Source of the DNA: an uncultured Clostridia bacterium
Lineage (GTDB): Bacteria > Bacillota > Clostridia > TANB77 > CAG-508
Direction of reading: 5' to 3'
Assembly: GCA_934129745.1 (NCBI GenBank)
Contig: CAKOWZ010000022.1
Span: 1 to 26,822, forward strand
DNA: 26,822 nt
In this document: piece after piece, positions 15,741 through 23,468 of the stretch
Position numbering within the stretch: position 1 is the first letter of the stretch
Layout: each line of letters starts with the position of its first letter
Made by a program: the position numbers and the translations under genes
The notes under the pieces: model-generated
What the model was told of the DNA's origin: nothing
Databases searched by the model: none
What the model saw: the letters and a program-made list of their open reading frames with translations, nothing else

Positions 15741-16085
15741 ATGGCTAAAAACGAAGCTCGTTTAAATAGAATAAATGAGGAGTTAAGAAAAGAGTTAAGT
15801 AATATTTTGGCATATGAATTAAAAAATCCAAATATTACAGGAATGCTTAGTGTTACTAGAGTTAAGATAACTCCAGATTTTAAATATGCTAAAGTTTATG
15901 TTAGTATTATGAATTCTAAAGATATTGATAAAACTATGGCAGGATTAAAAGAATCAGCTGGTTTTATAAGAAGTAGAATAGCCAAAGAAGTTAATTTAAG
16001 AATTACTCCAGAGTTAGTTTTTGAAATTGATGATTCTTTGGAATATGGTGCTAGAATTGATAATATATTAAAAGATTTAAAATAA
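15741..16085 (+). CDS. rbfA: Ribosome-binding factor A
   Basis: A 114-aa RbfA, the usual size, a KH-fold protein needed for late 30S maturation and 16S rRNA 5'-end processing. It starts at ATG 15741 (AKNEARLNRINEELRKEL), six bases after AAGGAGATG; the ATG at 15732 overlaps the Shine-Dalgarno and is rejected. The family patterns ISNILAYELKNP-like (here LSNILAYELKNP) and TPDFKYAKVYVS are plain, and the C-terminus keeps LRITPELVFEIDDSLEYGARI. It is in operon with infB upstream and nrnA downstream. Confidence 0.96.
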   Translation: MAKNEARLNRINEELRKELSNILAYELKNPNITGMLSVTRVKITPDFKYAKVYVSIMNSKDIDKTMAGLKESAGFIRSRIAKEVNLRITPELVFEIDDSLEYGARIDNILKDLK

Positions 16086-16099
16086 TTATATATGGTTTA

Positions 16100-16125
16100 T
16101 GGGTTTGTACCAAATTAAAAACCCA
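16100..16125 (+). promoter_or_regulatory. Small hairpin between rbfA and nrnA
   Basis: Arms TGGGTTT (16100-16106) and AAACCCA (16119-16125) enclose a 12-base loop. There is no U-run, so termination is unlikely; the next ribosome binding site is about 10 bases downstream. Confidence 0.3.
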
Positions 16126-16149
16126 AATTTTACATAAGGAAGTTAAAAA

Positions 16150-17109
16150 ATGACTTTAGATAATATATTAGAAGAAATAAATAAAGCAGAATCAATTGTA
16201 ATTGTAACACACGAAAATCCTGATGGAGATGCTATTGGAAGTAGTTTGGCATTATATAATGCATTAAAAAATTATGGAAAACAAAATGTTGATGTAATTA
16301 TTCCTGAATATTCAAGATGTTTTGAATTTCTTCCAGGAATAGATGAAATAAAAAAAGAAAGTAATGTTAGTCAATATGATTTAGCAATTTCTGTAGATAC
16401 AGCTAATATCAAAATGCTAAATGGTTGGGCAAAATATTTTGAAAATGCGAAAACAAGTATTGTTATTGATCATCATGGAACAAATGCTATGTATGGAGAT
16501 ATTAATTTTGTAAATCCAGATTCACCAGCTTGTAGTCAAATTTTAATTATAGTATTACAATATTTCAAAATGAAAATTACTAAAGATATTGGAACATGTA
16601 TTTTAACAGGAATTATAACAGATACAGGTGGATTTAAATATTCTGGAACAAATGTTGAAACATTTGAATTTGTTGCAGAATTACTAAATAAAGGTGTTAA
16701 TGTTTCCAAAATTTATAGAAGAGTTTTAGAAACAACAACAAGAACAAGTTTTGAATTAAGAAGAATTGCTGAAAGTAGATTAGAATTTTTCTATGATGAT
16801 AAAGCTACTTTTACATATATTACTTTAGATGATGAAGAAAAAGTTCACAGTGAAACTGGTGATCATGAAGGAATTGTTAATATTGGTAAATGCATTGAAG
16901 GTGTTGAAGTTGCAGCATTTATTAGAGAATTAAAAAATGGCAAAGGATGGAAGGTTTCTTTACGTTCTAATGAATATGTAAATGTGTCTGATGTTGCTTT
17001 ATTATTTGGTGGTGGAGGACATCCTCGTGCCGCTGGATGTACTATTCAAGGTGATTTACATAGTGTAAAAGATAAAATTATGAATGAAATTAAAGCATAT
17101 TTGAATTGA
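16150..17109 (+). CDS. nrnA: DHH-family nanoRNase / pAp phosphatase NrnA
   Basis: A 319-aa DHH/DHHA1 phosphoesterase. NrnA degrades 2-5 nt RNAs and dephosphorylates 3'-phosphoadenosine 5'-phosphate in the cytoplasm. N-terminal motif I THENPDGDAIGSSLAL, motif II SVDTAN, the signature DHHGTN near residue 107, and DTGGFKYSGT make up the Mn-binding DHH domain. The C-terminal DHHA1 domain ends in the GGGGHPRAAGC substrate-binding loop. The start is ATG 16150, after AAGGAAG. It lies between rbfA and truB, a common Firmicute position. Its TGA stop falls inside a 31-base palindrome that begins the repeat element downstream. Confidence 0.95.
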   Translation: MTLDNILEEINKAESIVIVTHENPDGDAIGSSLALYNALKNYGKQNVDVIIPEYSRCFEFLPGIDEIKKESNVSQYDLAISVDTANIKMLNGWAKYFENAKTSIVIDHHGTNAMYGDINFVNPDSPACSQILIIVLQYFKMKITKDIGTCILTGIITDTGGFKYSGTNVETFEFVAELLNKGVNVSKIYRRVLETTTRTSFELRRIAESRLEFFYDDKATFTYITLDDEEKVHSETGDHEGIVNIGKCIEGVEVAAFIRELKNGKGWKVSLRSNEYVNVSDVALLFGGGGHPRAAGCTIQGDLHSVKDKIMNEIKAYLN

Positions 17110-17137
17110 GCAATTGGGGACGCGTCCAAATTGCTCA
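17107..17137. repeat. GGGGACGCGTCC palindrome, copy A
   Basis: TGAGCAATT and AATTGCTCA form perfect 9-bp arms around GGGGACGCGTCCA, itself centred on the palindrome GGACGCGTCC. The same design (arms around GGGACGCGTC) recurs at 20698-20726. Both copies sit right at gene ends. The GC-rich core stands out against the AT-rich background. It resembles REP-like elements spread by RAYT transposases, from general memory; no transposase lies in the window. Confidence 0.8.
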
Positions 17138-17145
17138 GATGAGAC

Positions 17146-17264
17146 ATTCGGGGACAGGGCAATTTGGTTTCACTTTTGGTGAGTAGCTTGGTAATAGAGC
17201 AAGTAAACTGCTCTATTACCAAGCTACTCACCAAAAGTGAAACCAAATTATCCTGTTCCCGAAT
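17146..17264. mobile_element. MITE-like long inverted repeat, 56-bp arms
   Basis: Arms 17146-17201 and 17209-17264 pair over 56 bp around a 7-base loop (AGTAAAC). The inner 41 bp are perfect; the outer part has one mismatch and two pairs that become G-U in RNA. The ends are ATTCGGG / CCCGAAT, and GGGGACAGG lies near the left end. There is no coding capacity, so it is a small palindromic non-autonomous element. In plus-strand RNA it forms a very stable hairpin followed by TTTTTT, so it may also terminate the operon after nrnA. Only one copy is in the window, so mobility is inferred. Confidence 0.7.
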
Positions 17265-17308
17265 TTTTTAGATGTTTTAAAATTGCATAAATGAAAGGAT
17301 TGTTCATT

Positions 17309-18205
17309 ATGGATGGAATTATAGTAATAAATAAACCAAAAGGTTGCACTTCACATGATGTTGTGCATAAAATTAAAAAATTATTTGGAAAAAAAGTTGG
17401 TCATACAGGGACTTTAGATCCAAATGCAACAGGTGTTTTGCCAATATTAATAGGAAAAGGCACTGAACTTTCACAATTTTTGATAAATCATGATAAAAAA
17501 TACATTGCAACTATTCAGTTAGGTGTAAAGACTGATACAGGCGATGTTGAGGGAAATGTGATTGAAGAAAAGAATGTCGATTTAGATAATTATGATAAAA
17601 ATCAAATTAATGAAATTTTGAAAAAGATGTTAGGAAAACAAAAACAGATTCCACCTATATATTCTGCAATAAAAGTAAATGGAAAAAAACTTTATGAATA
17701 TGCAAGAAGTGGAAAAAATGTGGATATTCCTGAACGTGAAATTGAAATTTATGATTTAAAATGTTTGAATTTTGATGTTGTTAATAAATTATTGGTTTTT
17801 GAGATTTATTGTTCAAAAGGTACTTATGTAAGAACTGTTTGTGAAAAGATTGCTGAGTTATTAAATACTGTTGGATATATGAAAGAACTTGAAAGGATTA
17901 TGGTTGGTGATTTTAATATTGAGAAATCTATTACAATCGAAGAATTGAAAGACAATTTTCAAAATCAAAATTTTTTAGATGAAAATATAATATCTATAGA
18001 AAAATTTTTCGGAAATAATCCTATGATTATTTTAGATGAGAAAAAATTAAAATTGTTTTTGAATGGTGTTAAATTAGATTTTAGTTATAATAAATCTTTA
18101 AATTGTAATAGTGAATTTGTTAGAATTTATAATGAAAATAATAAATTTATAGGTATAGGAATTTATGAAAATGGTAAATTGAGAAGGAAAATTGTGTTAA
18201 ATTAA
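17309..18205 (+). CDS. truB: tRNA pseudouridine(55) synthase
   Basis: A 298-aa TruB, the family length, converting U55 of the tRNA T-loop to pseudouridine. It starts at ATG 17309 (DGIIVINKPKGCTSHDVV), 9 bases after AAAGGA; an ATG at 17291 lies before that site. The catalytic motif GHTGTLDPNATGVL carries the Asp nucleophile near residue 38. RKYIAxIQLG-like (KKYIATIQLGVKTDTGD) and IPPIYSAIKVNGKKLYEYAR follow, with a SKGTYVRT motif and a C-terminal PUA-like end. In Firmicutes truB is usually followed by ribF; here no ribF is present. The element at 17107-17264 separates it from nrnA, and no promoter of its own is clear. Confidence 0.96.
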   Translation: MDGIIVINKPKGCTSHDVVHKIKKLFGKKVGHTGTLDPNATGVLPILIGKGTELSQFLINHDKKYIATIQLGVKTDTGDVEGNVIEEKNVDLDNYDKNQINEILKKMLGKQKQIPPIYSAIKVNGKKLYEYARSGKNVDIPEREIEIYDLKCLNFDVVNKLLVFEIYCSKGTYVRTVCEKIAELLNTVGYMKELERIMVGDFNIEKSITIEELKDNFQNQNFLDENIISIEKFFGNNPMIILDEKKLKLFLNGVKLDFSYNKSLNCNSEFVRIYNENNKFIGIGIYENGKLRRKIVLN

Positions 18206-18297
18206 AGAAAATTGTGAGATTAAAAAGAAAAACATAGTGTGTTTGAGTATAAGAAAATTAATAAAAAATTATATAAAATTAAAAGGAGAAAAACTGT

Positions 18298-18756
18298 ATG
18301 CATTTTTATGATATAATAAAAAAATTGGCTGAAAAAAAAGATGTTGAATTATATGTTGATATGGATGGGGTTATTTCATCCTATGATGTAGGAAAACCAT
18401 TAGATTTTAAAAATAAAAGACCATTAATGGAAAATATAAAAAAGCTTGAAAAAGTAAATGAAATTTCAAATGTTGAGTTACATATTTTGTCAATTTGTAA
18501 AAAAGATTTTCAAATTGGTGAAAAAAATCAGTGGCTGGATAAATATGCACCATTTTTTAAAAAAGAGTATAGAGTGATAATTTCTAAAGAAAATTTAGAA
18601 GGTGTATCATCTGAAAAAGCTAAGTCTGATTATTTAAAAAATCTAAAAACAGAAAAACAGAAGGTTTGTTTAGATGATGATAATAGTATATTAAAATATA
18701 TGATGAAAAATGTTAATGATGTTATAGTTTTTCAGGATTCAGAGTTGATTGATTAA
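18298..18756 (+). CDS. HAD-like protein (putative phosphatase/nucleotidase)
   Basis: A 152-aa protein with an N-terminal LYVDMDGVISSYD segment, the DxDG motif I of the HAD superfamily (nucleophile Asp and acid/base Asp near residues 21-23). A mid-chain VELHILSICKKD resembles the motif II Ser/Thr region, and VCLDDDNSIL resembles motif IV Asp residues. It is short for a HAD enzyme, without an evident large cap, similar in size to 5'(3')-deoxynucleotidase-like members. ATG 18298 follows AAAAGGAG. It is 92 bp downstream of truB on the same strand and may be co-transcribed. The substrate is unknown; neighbouring nucleotide-kinase-like protein makes a nucleotide plausible, by inference only. Confidence 0.7.
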   Translation: MHFYDIIKKLAEKKDVELYVDMDGVISSYDVGKPLDFKNKRPLMENIKKLEKVNEISNVELHILSICKKDFQIGEKNQWLDKYAPFFKKEYRVIISKENLEGVSSEKAKSDYLKNLKTEKQKVCLDDDNSILKYMMKNVNDVIVFQDSELID

Positions 18757-18870
18757 CTAATTTTAAAAGCTATTTATTAGTTCTAAAAATCAATAAAAAA
18801 AGTTTTGTGATAAATTGAAACTACAATTTCGACAATTTCTGAAAATTTTTGACAAATTTTTCAAAATATA

Positions 18871-18899
18871 TAGACACCAAGATTTTTGTATGATATAAT
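18871..18899 (+). promoter_or_regulatory. Promoter of the P-loop kinase gene
   Basis: TAGACA (18871-18876), a 17-bp spacer and TATAAT (18894-18899). A TTGACA lies 22 bases upstream, but its spacing to this -10 is wrong. Confidence 0.65.
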
Positions 18900-18933
18900 T
18901 TCATTAATAAAATTTTAAGGAGGTATCTCTTCT

Positions 18934-19530
18934 ATGAAACGGCCGATTGTTATCGAATTTTCGGGATTACCAAATTCAGGAAAAACAACGTTATTAGGTA
19001 ATATTAAAGAGATGTGCCTGATAAACAGTGTTAAAGCAACTATCATACAAGAACCAGCAGAGCTTCTTCCAAAAAGTATTCCAAAAGGAATAACAGAACA
19101 AAACCTTTGGATTACTTTGGAGACAATACAAAAAAGCTTGGAACTCAAGTATTATAGTGATATTGATTACATATTACTTGATAGAGGTTTTTATAACCAG
19201 CTTTTTTGGTCAACAATGTATGAAGAAAAAGATGGGGAATATTCAAAATATGTGATGAATCTTATGGAAGGGTTTGATGGAAGGTATAATGTAAAACCAG
19301 ATTATTTATACATTATTGATGTTGATGTTGATGTTGAGGAATCAATGAGAAGGAGAGCAGCTTCAGGTGAGCCTGTTACTTTTTCAAAAAAAGATTTTTT
19401 GATTAAATATCAGGAAAAATTTAGTAAATTCTCTGAGAATATTGCTAATAAGATTTATCTTGATACAACAGGTATGACCCCAAAAGAAGTTGCAGACGAT
19501 GTTTATAAAAAAATTGTTGCATTGCAGTAA
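18934..19530 (+). CDS. P-loop deoxynucleoside/thymidylate kinase-like protein
   Basis: A 198-aa P-loop protein. Walker A GLPNSGKTT lies at about residues 11-19; YILLDRGFYNQLFW supplies the DRx motif of the dNK/TMPK group; RRRAASGEP resembles the Arg-rich lid; the end, KIYLDTTGMTPKEVADDVYKKI, matches the C-terminal strand and helix of TMPK-like kinases. Phosphorylation of a nucleoside or nucleotide, or another small molecule, is likely; the exact substrate cannot be read. It has its own promoter, an AAGGAGGT ribosome binding site and its own terminator, so it is monocistronic. Single CGG and CCG codons at the start are unusual in this AT-rich background. Confidence 0.75.
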   Translation: MKRPIVIEFSGLPNSGKTTLLGNIKEMCLINSVKATIIQEPAELLPKSIPKGITEQNLWITLETIQKSLELKYYSDIDYILLDRGFYNQLFWSTMYEEKDGEYSKYVMNLMEGFDGRYNVKPDYLYIIDVDVDVEESMRRRAASGEPVTFSKKDFLIKYQEKFSKFSENIANKIYLDTTGMTPKEVADDVYKKIVALQ

Positions 19531-19537
19531 TTTTTTT

Positions 19538-19572
19538 AAAGCTAGGGAATTTAAATTCTCTGGCTTTTTTAT
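19538..19572 (+). terminator. Intrinsic terminator after the kinase gene
   Basis: AAAGCTAGGGAATTT pairs with AAATTCTCTGGCTTT over 15 bp with two G-U pairs and no unpaired loop bases between the arms (the innermost pairs must open). TTTTTT follows. Confidence 0.85.
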
Positions 19573-19651
19573 ATGAAACAGAAAAAATTAACAAATTGTC
19601 AAATCCGGAGATGTTTAATTCTGCTTTGTCAAAAATCTTTAGTAAAAAGTT

Positions 19652-19681
19652 TGCAAAAAAATATATTATAGTATATAATAA
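19652..19681 (+). promoter_or_regulatory. Candidate promoter for the GT8 gene
   Basis: TTTGCA followed after 18 bp by TATAAT, 32 bases before the GT8 start codon. The -35 is weak. Confidence 0.4.
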
Positions 19682-19712
19682 AAACTGTATTAATTTTAAA
19701 GAGGAATAATAA

Positions 19713-20585
19713 ATGGTAAATATACTTTTATGTGGAAATAAAAAGGTTTTTGATGGTGCTTTAACACAGCTAATATCAATGACTAAAAGAACAGAAGAAG
19801 ATATAATTTGTTATATTTTTACAATGGATATTTCAAGATTAAATCCTGATTTTGTTCCAATTACAGACAAGCAAATAGAATTTTTGAACCAAGTAGTCAG
19901 TGAAAAAAATAAAAATAATAAAGTTATTAAAGTGGATGTTACAGATATTTATGAAAAAGAATTTGCAAATTGTAAAAATGAAAATGCATATTGTACTCCA
20001 TATACTTTGTTGCGCCTTTTAGCTGATTTGGTGCCAAACATGCCAGAAAAATTGTTGTATTTAGATATAGATATGATGGTTGGTGATGATATTTCAAAAT
20101 TATATAATATTGATGTTACAAATTATGAATATGCAGCTGTTAAAGAAAAATATGGATGTTGGATTATAAGACCAGATTATATTAATGCTGGAATGTTATT
20201 ATTAAATATGAATAAAATTAAGCAAACAGGCCTACTTGAAAAGGCGAGGCATAAAATAAAGACAAGAAAAATGTTGTTTGCAGATCAGGATGCTATATTT
20301 TGGTCAACAACTAAAAAACTTTTATTACCTAGAAAGTTTAATGAACAATCAAAATTTAACAGAAAAGATACAGTGGTTTGTCATTTTTGTAAAAGATTGA
20401 TTTTTAGACCATATCCTCATACAGAAAATTTTAAGCAATGGCATATAAAACAAGTACATGAAGTTTTAAAATGCTATAGTTTTGATAGTGATTTAGATGA
20501 ATATATAAAATTAAAAGAAAAATTTGAAAATGAACAAGGTGGTGATACAATTAATTTTTCTCAAAATATAAATAAAAAATCATAA
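19713..20585 (+). CDS. Glycosyltransferase family 8
   Basis: A 290-aa GT-A fold, retaining GT8-type glycosyltransferase. The N-terminal strand NILLCGNKKVFDGALTQLISM, the segment TPYTLLRLLADLVPNMPEKLLYLDIDMM with the metal-binding DxD near residue 117, and INAGMLLLNMNKIKQ are typical of the family, as is the later FADQDAIFW. The sequence VVCHFCKRLIF replaces the usual IIHY/HF motif near the C-terminus. No signal peptide or membrane helix, so a cytoplasmic enzyme adding sugar from a nucleotide-sugar is expected. RBS is AGAGGA. It is followed by a GT8-acyltransferase fusion and an acyltransferase, suggesting a role in glycolipid or cell-surface polymer assembly; the acceptor is unknown. Confidence 0.85.
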   Translation: MVNILLCGNKKVFDGALTQLISMTKRTEEDIICYIFTMDISRLNPDFVPITDKQIEFLNQVVSEKNKNNKVIKVDVTDIYEKEFANCKNENAYCTPYTLLRLLADLVPNMPEKLLYLDIDMMVGDDISKLYNIDVTNYEYAAVKEKYGCWIIRPDYINAGMLLLNMNKIKQTGLLEKARHKIKTRKMLFADQDAIFWSTTKKLLLPRKFNEQSKFNRKDTVVCHFCKRLIFRPYPHTENFKQWHIKQVHEVLKCYSFDSDLDEYIKLKEKFENEQGGDTINFSQNINKKS

Positions 20586-20695
20586 ATCAAAAAATACTAA
20601 TTAAAAAGCAGAAATCAAAAAATATAAATAGAAATACACAAATCAAAAGATACAAAATAAAAAACAAAAAAATATAAGAAAAAAATTAATTAAAA
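20586..20695 (+). repeat. AT-rich degenerate tandem repeat
   Basis: Imperfect copies of AAATCAAAAAATA (AAATCAAAAAATACT, AAATCAAAAAATATAAAT, AAATCAAAAGATACAAAA) fill the spacer before the palindrome. There is no coding potential. Confidence 0.55.
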
Positions 20696-20697
20696 GC

Positions 20698-20726
20698 GTG
20701 CAATTGGGACGCGTCTCTAATTGCAC
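20698..20726. repeat. GGGACGCGTC palindrome, copy B
   Basis: GTGCAATT and AATTGCAC arms enclose GGGACGCGTCTCT, matching the copy at 17107-17137 in both arm end (GCAATT) and core (GGGACGCGTC). It lies 8 bases before the AAGGGGAG of the next gene, so as RNA it could affect its translation. Confidence 0.75.
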
Positions 20727-20744
20727 AAAAAGAAGGGGAGTAAT

Positions 20745-22550
20745 ATGGATAATAAAATCGAACAAATACCAGTATTTTTTGCTGTTGATGATACATATGT
20801 ACCTTTTTTAGGGATAGCATTGCAGTCATTAATAGATCATTCATCAGAAAATTACTGTTATATGATAAAAATATTGTATACAAGTATAAATGATGCAAAT
20901 AAGGCTAAAATTGAGAAAATGCAAAAGGATAATATTCAAATTGAGTTTGTAGATTTGAATTATTATATAGAGAGAATAAGTGATAAATTATATACAAGGG
21001 ATTATTATACAAAAGCTACATATTTTAGGCTTTTTGTTCCTGATTTGTATCCTCAGTTTGATAAAGCTTTATATTTAGATAGTGATATAATTATTAGAGA
21101 GGATGTTGCAAATTTATATAATGTAGAACTTGGGCGTAATTTGGTTGCAGGAGTTCCAGATGGGGTTGTTCAAACAATTGATATATTTAAAGATTATGTG
21201 GAAAAAGTGGTTGGTGTTATAGATTATAATAATTATTTTAATGCTGGAATTTTGGTTATGAATTTAAAGGAATTGCGTAGATTTAGATTTCAAGAAAAAT
21301 TTTTATATTTGTTGGTAACTGTGAAATTTGCTGTTGCACAAGATCAAGATTATTTAAATAGATTATGCAAAGGAAGAGCTAAAATTGTTGATAAAACATG
21401 GAATGTAATGCCTAGGAAAGAACTTGAAATTGCACCAGAAGATACAAAAATCATTCATTATAATTTAGCTGATAAACCTTGGCATTTTGATAATATTTTA
21501 TATGAAGAGTTTTTCTGGGAGTGTGCTAAAAAAACAGAGTTTTATAATGATATTTTAAAAATAAAACAATCATATACAGATGAACAAAGAAAAGATGATA
21601 TGGATAAGGGAGCAAATTTGATTATGCTTGCAAAAAAAGAAGCAGATTGTGTTGGTGATGATAGAATTAATAGAAAAATTACAGATAATGGGGGAAAATC
21701 ACCAGAAAGATTGGAAATATTAGAAAAAATAAAAGAATTAGAAGCAGCAGGAATTTTTGATAAAGATGTTGAAGATGATCCACCAACAATTCAATTAAAA
21801 CCAGAAGATATTGATTATTTAAAATCAAGTAAAATGAGTAAAATAAAATCTAAAATGGCTACTAAAATGGCTGAGAGATTAGTAAATGATTTGATTAAAG
21901 ATAATAAACTTATAATTAAACAAATAAATGGAATAGAAAATTTACAAAAAGTTCAATCAGGGGCAATAATTACATGTAATCATTTTAATCCATATGATTC
22001 ATTTACAATTGAAAAAGTTTTTAGAATATCAGGACAAAATAAAAAGAAAAAATTATATAAAGTAATTAGAGAAGGTAATTATACTAATTTCCCTGGATTA
22101 TATGGATTTTTCTTTAGAAATTGTGATACTTTGCCATTAAGTTCAAACAAGAAAACAATGGTAAAATTTGTAAAAGCAATTAATACTATTTTGAGAAGAG
22201 GAGATTTTGTTTTAATATATCCAGAACAAAGTATGTGGTGGAATTATAGGAAACCAAAGCCATTGAAAAATGGGGCATTTAATTTTGCAGCAAGAAGTAA
22301 AGTACCAGTAATTCCTATTTTTATAACAATGGAAGATAGTAATATTATTGGTGAAGACGGATTTCCTATTCAAGAATATACTGTAAATATTTCTGAACCA
22401 ATTTTTCCAAGTAATAAGTTAAATGAAAAAAATAATACAATCATGTTACGTGATAAGAATTATGAAATTTGGAAAAATATTTATGAAGATTTTTATGGTG
22501 TACCACTTGAATATGATATTGATGAGGGAGTAGAAATTGCAAATAAATAA
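20745..22550 (+). CDS. GT8 glycosyltransferase - PlsC-type acyltransferase fusion
   Basis: A 601-aa two-enzyme protein. The N-terminal ~275 residues are GT8: IPVFFAVDDTYVPFLGIALQSL, ATYFRLFVPDLYPQF, LYLDSDIII with DxD near 111-113, FNAGILVMNLKELR, AQDQDYLN, and IIHYN..DKPWHF. A charged linker (about 280-385) follows. The C-terminal ~200 residues are a lysophospholipid-acyltransferase-like domain with NHFNPYD (HX4D catalytic motif, near 411) and LIYPEQSMWW near 491, the glycerophosphate-binding block in place of EGTR. No clear transmembrane helix. ATG 20745 is chosen because AAGGGGAG lies 4 bases upstream; an in-frame TTG at 20721 falls inside the palindrome. A second acyltransferase overlaps its end. 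A likely role is making a glycosylated acyl lipid; the fusion joins glycosylation and acylation. The substrate is unknown. Confidence 0.85.
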   Translation: MDNKIEQIPVFFAVDDTYVPFLGIALQSLIDHSSENYCYMIKILYTSINDANKAKIEKMQKDNIQIEFVDLNYYIERISDKLYTRDYYTKATYFRLFVPDLYPQFDKALYLDSDIIIREDVANLYNVELGRNLVAGVPDGVVQTIDIFKDYVEKVVGVIDYNNYFNAGILVMNLKELRRFRFQEKFLYLLVTVKFAVAQDQDYLNRLCKGRAKIVDKTWNVMPRKELEIAPEDTKIIHYNLADKPWHFDNILYEEFFWECAKKTEFYNDILKIKQSYTDEQRKDDMDKGANLIMLAKKEADCVGDDRINRKITDNGGKSPERLEILEKIKELEAAGIFDKDVEDDPPTIQLKPEDIDYLKSSKMSKIKSKMATKMAERLVNDLIKDNKLIIKQINGIENLQKVQSGAIITCNHFNPYDSFTIEKVFRISGQNKKKKLYKVIREGNYTNFPGLYGFFFRNCDTLPLSSNKKTMVKFVKAINTILRRGDFVLIYPEQSMWWNYRKPKPLKNGAFNFAARSKVPVIPIFITMEDSNIIGEDGFPIQEYTVNISEPIFPSNKLNEKNNTIMLRDKNYEIWKNIYEDFYGVPLEYDIDEGVEIANK

Positions 22551-23325
22551 AAAAGATAAAAAAGTAATTTATTATAATGATGAGCTAAATGATGAATTTT
22601 CATCAGTTAAAATTACACCTAGGGTTATTGACGAAAAATATAAATATAAAAAAGGAAAGATTTGGAATTTTTGGTCTTTTGTTGTTCAGAATATTATTAG
22701 TATGCCAATTAAAATTGGTTATGCAAAAATAAAATTTAGAATTAAATATATTGGAAAAGAAAAATTAAAAATGTGTAAAGGGTCTGGGTATTTTGTTTAT
22801 GCAAATCATACCCAACCATTTGCAGATACATTTATTCCAAGTATTGCTATTTTTCCTAAAAGAAATTTTTTGATTGTAAATCCTGAAAATATTTCTGTTA
22901 AACCATTTGGATGGCTTATTGAATTACTTGGAGCAATTCCTGTTCCTGGTAATAAAACTGCTATGAAAAATTTTTTAAATACAATTCAAGAAAAAATTGA
23001 AAAAAAATATTGTATAACAATTTATCCTGAAGCACATATTTGGCCATATTATACTAAAATTAGACCTTTTAAATCTGTGTCTTTTAAATATCCTGTTGAA
23101 ATGGATAAACCTGTTTTTTGTGTTACAAACACATATCAGAAATATGGTAAAAAAGGTAATAAAGTTAAAATTGTTAGTTATATTGATGGACCTTTTTATG
23201 TTGATAAAAATTTGATTTCTGTAAAAGAACAAAAAGAAGATTTGAGAAACAGGGTATATGAATGTATGGTTAAAAAAAGCCAGAATAGTAATATTGATGT
23301 TATTGAGTATAGGAAAAAAGTTTAA
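22537..23325 (+). CDS. PlsC-like acyltransferase
   Basis: A 262-aa 1-acylglycerol-phosphate-acyltransferase-like protein. Translation starts at TTG 22537, 6 bases after GAGGGAG, overlapping the upstream gene by 14 bases, so the two are coupled. A possible amphipathic or membrane-associated segment (WNFWSFVVQNIISMPIKIGY, about 40-60) precedes the domain. The catalytic-type block reads NHTQPFAD, giving five residues between His and Asp rather than the usual four; TIYPEAHIWPY near 161 corresponds to the phosphate-binding block and aligns with IYPEQSMWW of the fusion protein. It probably acts on the same lipid pathway as its neighbours; whether the altered His-Asp spacing is compatible with activity is open. 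Confidence 0.8.
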   Translation: MQINKKDKKVIYYNDELNDEFSSVKITPRVIDEKYKYKKGKIWNFWSFVVQNIISMPIKIGYAKIKFRIKYIGKEKLKMCKGSGYFVYANHTQPFADTFIPSIAIFPKRNFLIVNPENISVKPFGWLIELLGAIPVPGNKTAMKNFLNTIQEKIEKKYCITIYPEAHIWPYYTKIRPFKSVSFKYPVEMDKPVFCVTNTYQKYGKKGNKVKIVSYIDGPFYVDKNLISVKEQKEDLRNRVYECMVKKSQNSNIDVIEYRKKV

Positions 23326-23407
23326 ATTAAAAAAATTACTAAATTAATATGAAAATAATATATAAATTTTATGTATAAAAATTTTTTGAAATTTCCAAAA
23401 ATTACTA
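23326..23407. other. Spacer before 6S RNA
   Basis: AT-rich, no open frame and no convincing terminator for the acyltransferase gene. Confidence 0.4.
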
Positions 23408-23436
23408 TTGCTATTTTTGAAAACCTATGATAATAT
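23408..23436 (+). promoter_or_regulatory. Candidate promoter of the 6S RNA
   Basis: TTGCTA (23408-23413), a 17-bp spacer and TAATAT (23431-23436), with an overlapping TATAAT 3 bases further on. Placement suits a transcript whose mature 5' end lies near 23469. Confidence 0.5.
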
Positions 23437-23468
23437 AATTGTAGATAATAAATATAAATTAAATATTT

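Noticed and set aside
17146..17264. Ordinary intrinsic terminator only
   Set aside because: The 56-bp arms are far longer than a terminator needs, and a related palindrome is next to it, so a repeat element is more likely, though it may also terminate transcription.
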